This document shows, one piece after another, positions 61,881 to 64,000 of a stretch of DNA of 64,000 nt; within the stretch, counting starts at the first letter, position 1, and each line of letters starts with the position of its first letter. A program made the position numbers and the translations under genes. A model generated the notes under the pieces. It saw nothing but the letters and a program-made list of their open reading frames with translations, searched no databases and was not told where the DNA came from. The DNA is from Enoplolaimus lenunculus (taxonomy: Eukaryota; Nematoda; Enoplea; Enoplida; Thoracostomopsidae), in the NCBI GenBank assembly GCA_030248215.1, contig JASANG010003039.1:100030-164029 (forward strand), given 5' to 3'.

Positions 61881-64000
61881 CAGGATTATGGCTATTACTT
61901 TTGCATAGGCGTATTACGCAAAAATACATAAAATTTGAAGTTCAATGTATTTTGCTGCTTCGGCCCCGGGACATATATATCAGGGTTCTAACAGGAAACC
62001 GGAATTTGAAATGATTTTCGTTACCGAAAATTAGTATTGGATTTTTTGGAAAACTTGTCAAAAAAGCCTTAAGCTAATTTGAACAGTACATAGGATCTAG
62101 ATTTGTACGCTGTTGGAAGTATTGGGGTGCAACATCGGCATACGGCTCTGGTATTTTAACTTGCCGGATATTATTCTTAAAAAATTATACCATCATTCAT
62201 ATTTATGCCAAGCACCATCGGGCTGACTGACTTACTTTTACATATTTTTTCTGTCACGCATGTAATGTAGATTTTTGAATGTGACGCGTAACAATTGTAA
62301 CGTGGGGAATTCCTAAAATTCTATAAATACCCCCTTTTGAAAAAATCTAAAAATTGTGTATATCCCCTTGTAGTGGTTTTGCATTGTGTAATATGTAAAC
62401 TATCTGTGCATGTATTGTTCCTGGTTTATGTTGATGCGGGTAAGAGTGTGTGATGGAGGTGTGTAAAAAAGATATATTTATATATGTATGTATGAAATTA
62501 TATATGTATATATATATGTAATTTCTACAGGCCTGACATGCTTCAACGCTGTTGTATCATTGGTATACGGGTTCTGCGCAAATTCTTTGCGACAAGCAGG
62601 ATTTTTGTTTTTTTTTGTGCTGCTACTTTAGGATTGGAGTGGGAAATACGGTAATATATTAGTAAAGACGTTGACTGTAGGATTTAAATTTATGGCATCC
62701 TTACGGATTATGATTGGGGTGTGTAGGTACTTATTTTTAACTGAAACAAATTTTTAATTTGAATTCCGCGATCCAGTAGCCTCCCTAAGTAAAATTGAAA
62801 AGATGGTAATTCTGAGAATTGGAAGACCCGCGAAACAACCCTTGGAAGCCAAAACATGGTTTTAATTAAATTTTTGTAATTTTTAAGTAAAATTTTGTTT
62901 TGAAAATTGCGGATTTTCGTCAAAATAGTGGATTTTTTCACTTTTTATGCGATTTGAAAGATCAATTTTGTTTTTAAAATAAATTACTTGGGACAAAACA
63001 ACATACTTTTGATTTTTGAGCTATTTTAAAAGTTTAAATTTTCATCTAAAAACTAAATTTTTTAGACAAAACTTTGTTACATTTTAACAAAATTTTTAAG
63101 TTGAAATTTGTAAGAAAAAACTGTCGTTAAGTAAAATTTATTAGTTTTCCAGAATTTTGGAGGAATGTTAATAATGTAATATAAAATTCTTAGAATTCAG
63201 CTAACCTTTCGGTTCACGAATATATAAGAGTAGAGCAGGTTAAGAGTGGGGCTTAGAGTTGTACGGGAGCGAACCGCTGCCCAATTTCTTATCGGAGTAT
63301 TAGTGCCGGCGATTTATACGAATTGTTTTGAACTTAGGGTGCCTGTATTTATATAAAGTTTACGGTTGCGCGTAAAGTTGTATCGTGGGATACCTAGTGA
63401 TTAGTGCGCGTTTTCTGCCTACTTAAGTTAAATTTTGTTGTAAAAATTTGCGGGTGTGGCAATTGAACCAAGCTTAGGTATCTCTGCGGTGTTTACCGTA
63501 TGCTACGCGCATCTACGACTTTGCTCCGTAAGGAAGCCGTAGTTATTAAATTACTTGATTTATTTTCTGGCAAGAGTTACGCAATTTTGATTTTTTTCCG
63601 TGCAAAGAGTACAACGCATATTTTTGGACCATAAGGTGAAACTGGTAATTATCGAGAAGTGTATATTGGTGGTGTTGAAATATTTGATTCTTTTTTAATT
63701 TCCTGGCCTAAAATTCTGAAATTAGGCTGACTTGATTACTTAAGGGGAGTCGTTGTGTTTTGAGTAGAACTATACTATTTCCGAGAAGTCATTATTTAGC
63801 AATTTATTTGGAACTGCACCTGTAAAGGAACCATAATCTTACATTTTATTTTATTTTGGGGCGTCAGTAGTACGTAGTGGATTTTGAGTTAGCACGATCT
63901 GTGCTATACGGAGTTTTCTGAATTGTGTACGGAGCCTATTTTTGGCGTGGGAATATCAACTTGATTTGATTCAGTAGGCGTACCGTGTCATTTTTATTGT
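61881..64000. other. AT-rich non-coding stretch, probably EDC4 intron 5
   Basis: 62,120-62,320 is a partial copy of the CCGGC element (GTATTTTAACTTGCCGGAT). 62,465-62,520 is a TATATG/TATATA simple repeat. From 62,900 on, runs of A and T alternate with no open frame of note. I see no further EDC4 exon before the window ends. Confidence 0.5.

Noticed and set aside
62320-64000. Search for the next EDC4 exon (rest of the WD40 domain)
   Set aside because: AT-rich sequence with no frame resembling the following EDC4 blocks.

Overview
This is a eukaryotic, very probably invertebrate metazoan, AT-rich window that is mostly transposable elements with one recognisable host gene. Signs of a eukaryote are GT-AG spliced exons, LINEs, hAT, Tc1/mariner and PIF/Harbinger-like elements, Gypsy fossils, tRNA-derived repeats and a Polinton/adintovirus-like fossil. 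I cannot name the phylum. There is no bacterial-style gene organisation, operon or CRISPR array.

Layout. 1-7,400: mostly non-coding, with a tandem dimer carrying tRNA-like sequences (3,051-3,568), a decayed LINE RNase H end (4,080-4,610), a Helentron-like repeat (4,611-5,400), a minisatellite and one candidate host first exon (minus, 7,153-7,366). 7,481-16,830: short non-autonomous DNA elements, several nested. 16,945-23,086: a Gypsy fossil, a hAT MITE and an APE-type LINE with three PHD-like fingers and a 2A-like motif. 23,087-30,440: a 7.35 kb inverted duplication (imperfect palindrome) cutting the LINE. 30,378-33,910: an unassigned frame and a Polinton/adintovirus-like fossil (capsid end, packaging-type ATPase, two small accessory proteins). 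37,500-44,000: hAT MITEs, a second LINE, a DD41D mariner relic and a Helentron-like repeat. 44,090-51,000: a second Gypsy fossil on the minus strand, split by a Harbinger-like and a hAT insertion. 51,740-52,720: a hAT-like repeat holding a tRNA-headed tandem dimer. 53,118-61,065: the first five coding exons of an EDC4 (Ge-1, mRNA decapping scaffold) homologue; exons 4 and 5 are separated by a 5.9 kb intron full of nested elements. 61,066-64,000: probably the next intron, AT-rich with more repeats.

The most striking theme is a set of short non-autonomous elements, several with clear 8-bp target duplications and CAGGGTG-type ends as in hAT, whose ends are packed with a short GC-containing motif that differs between families (ACCGGA, CCGAAT, CCGATG, GGATAT, GAGACC and others). 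A second theme is a Helentron/HINE-like family with matching subterminal inverted repeats, a 3' hairpin followed by CTGG-T, and a central array of 155-175 bp monomers whose number varies between copies. Coordinates of decayed repeats are approximate; exon, TIR and target-duplication coordinates were read base by base.
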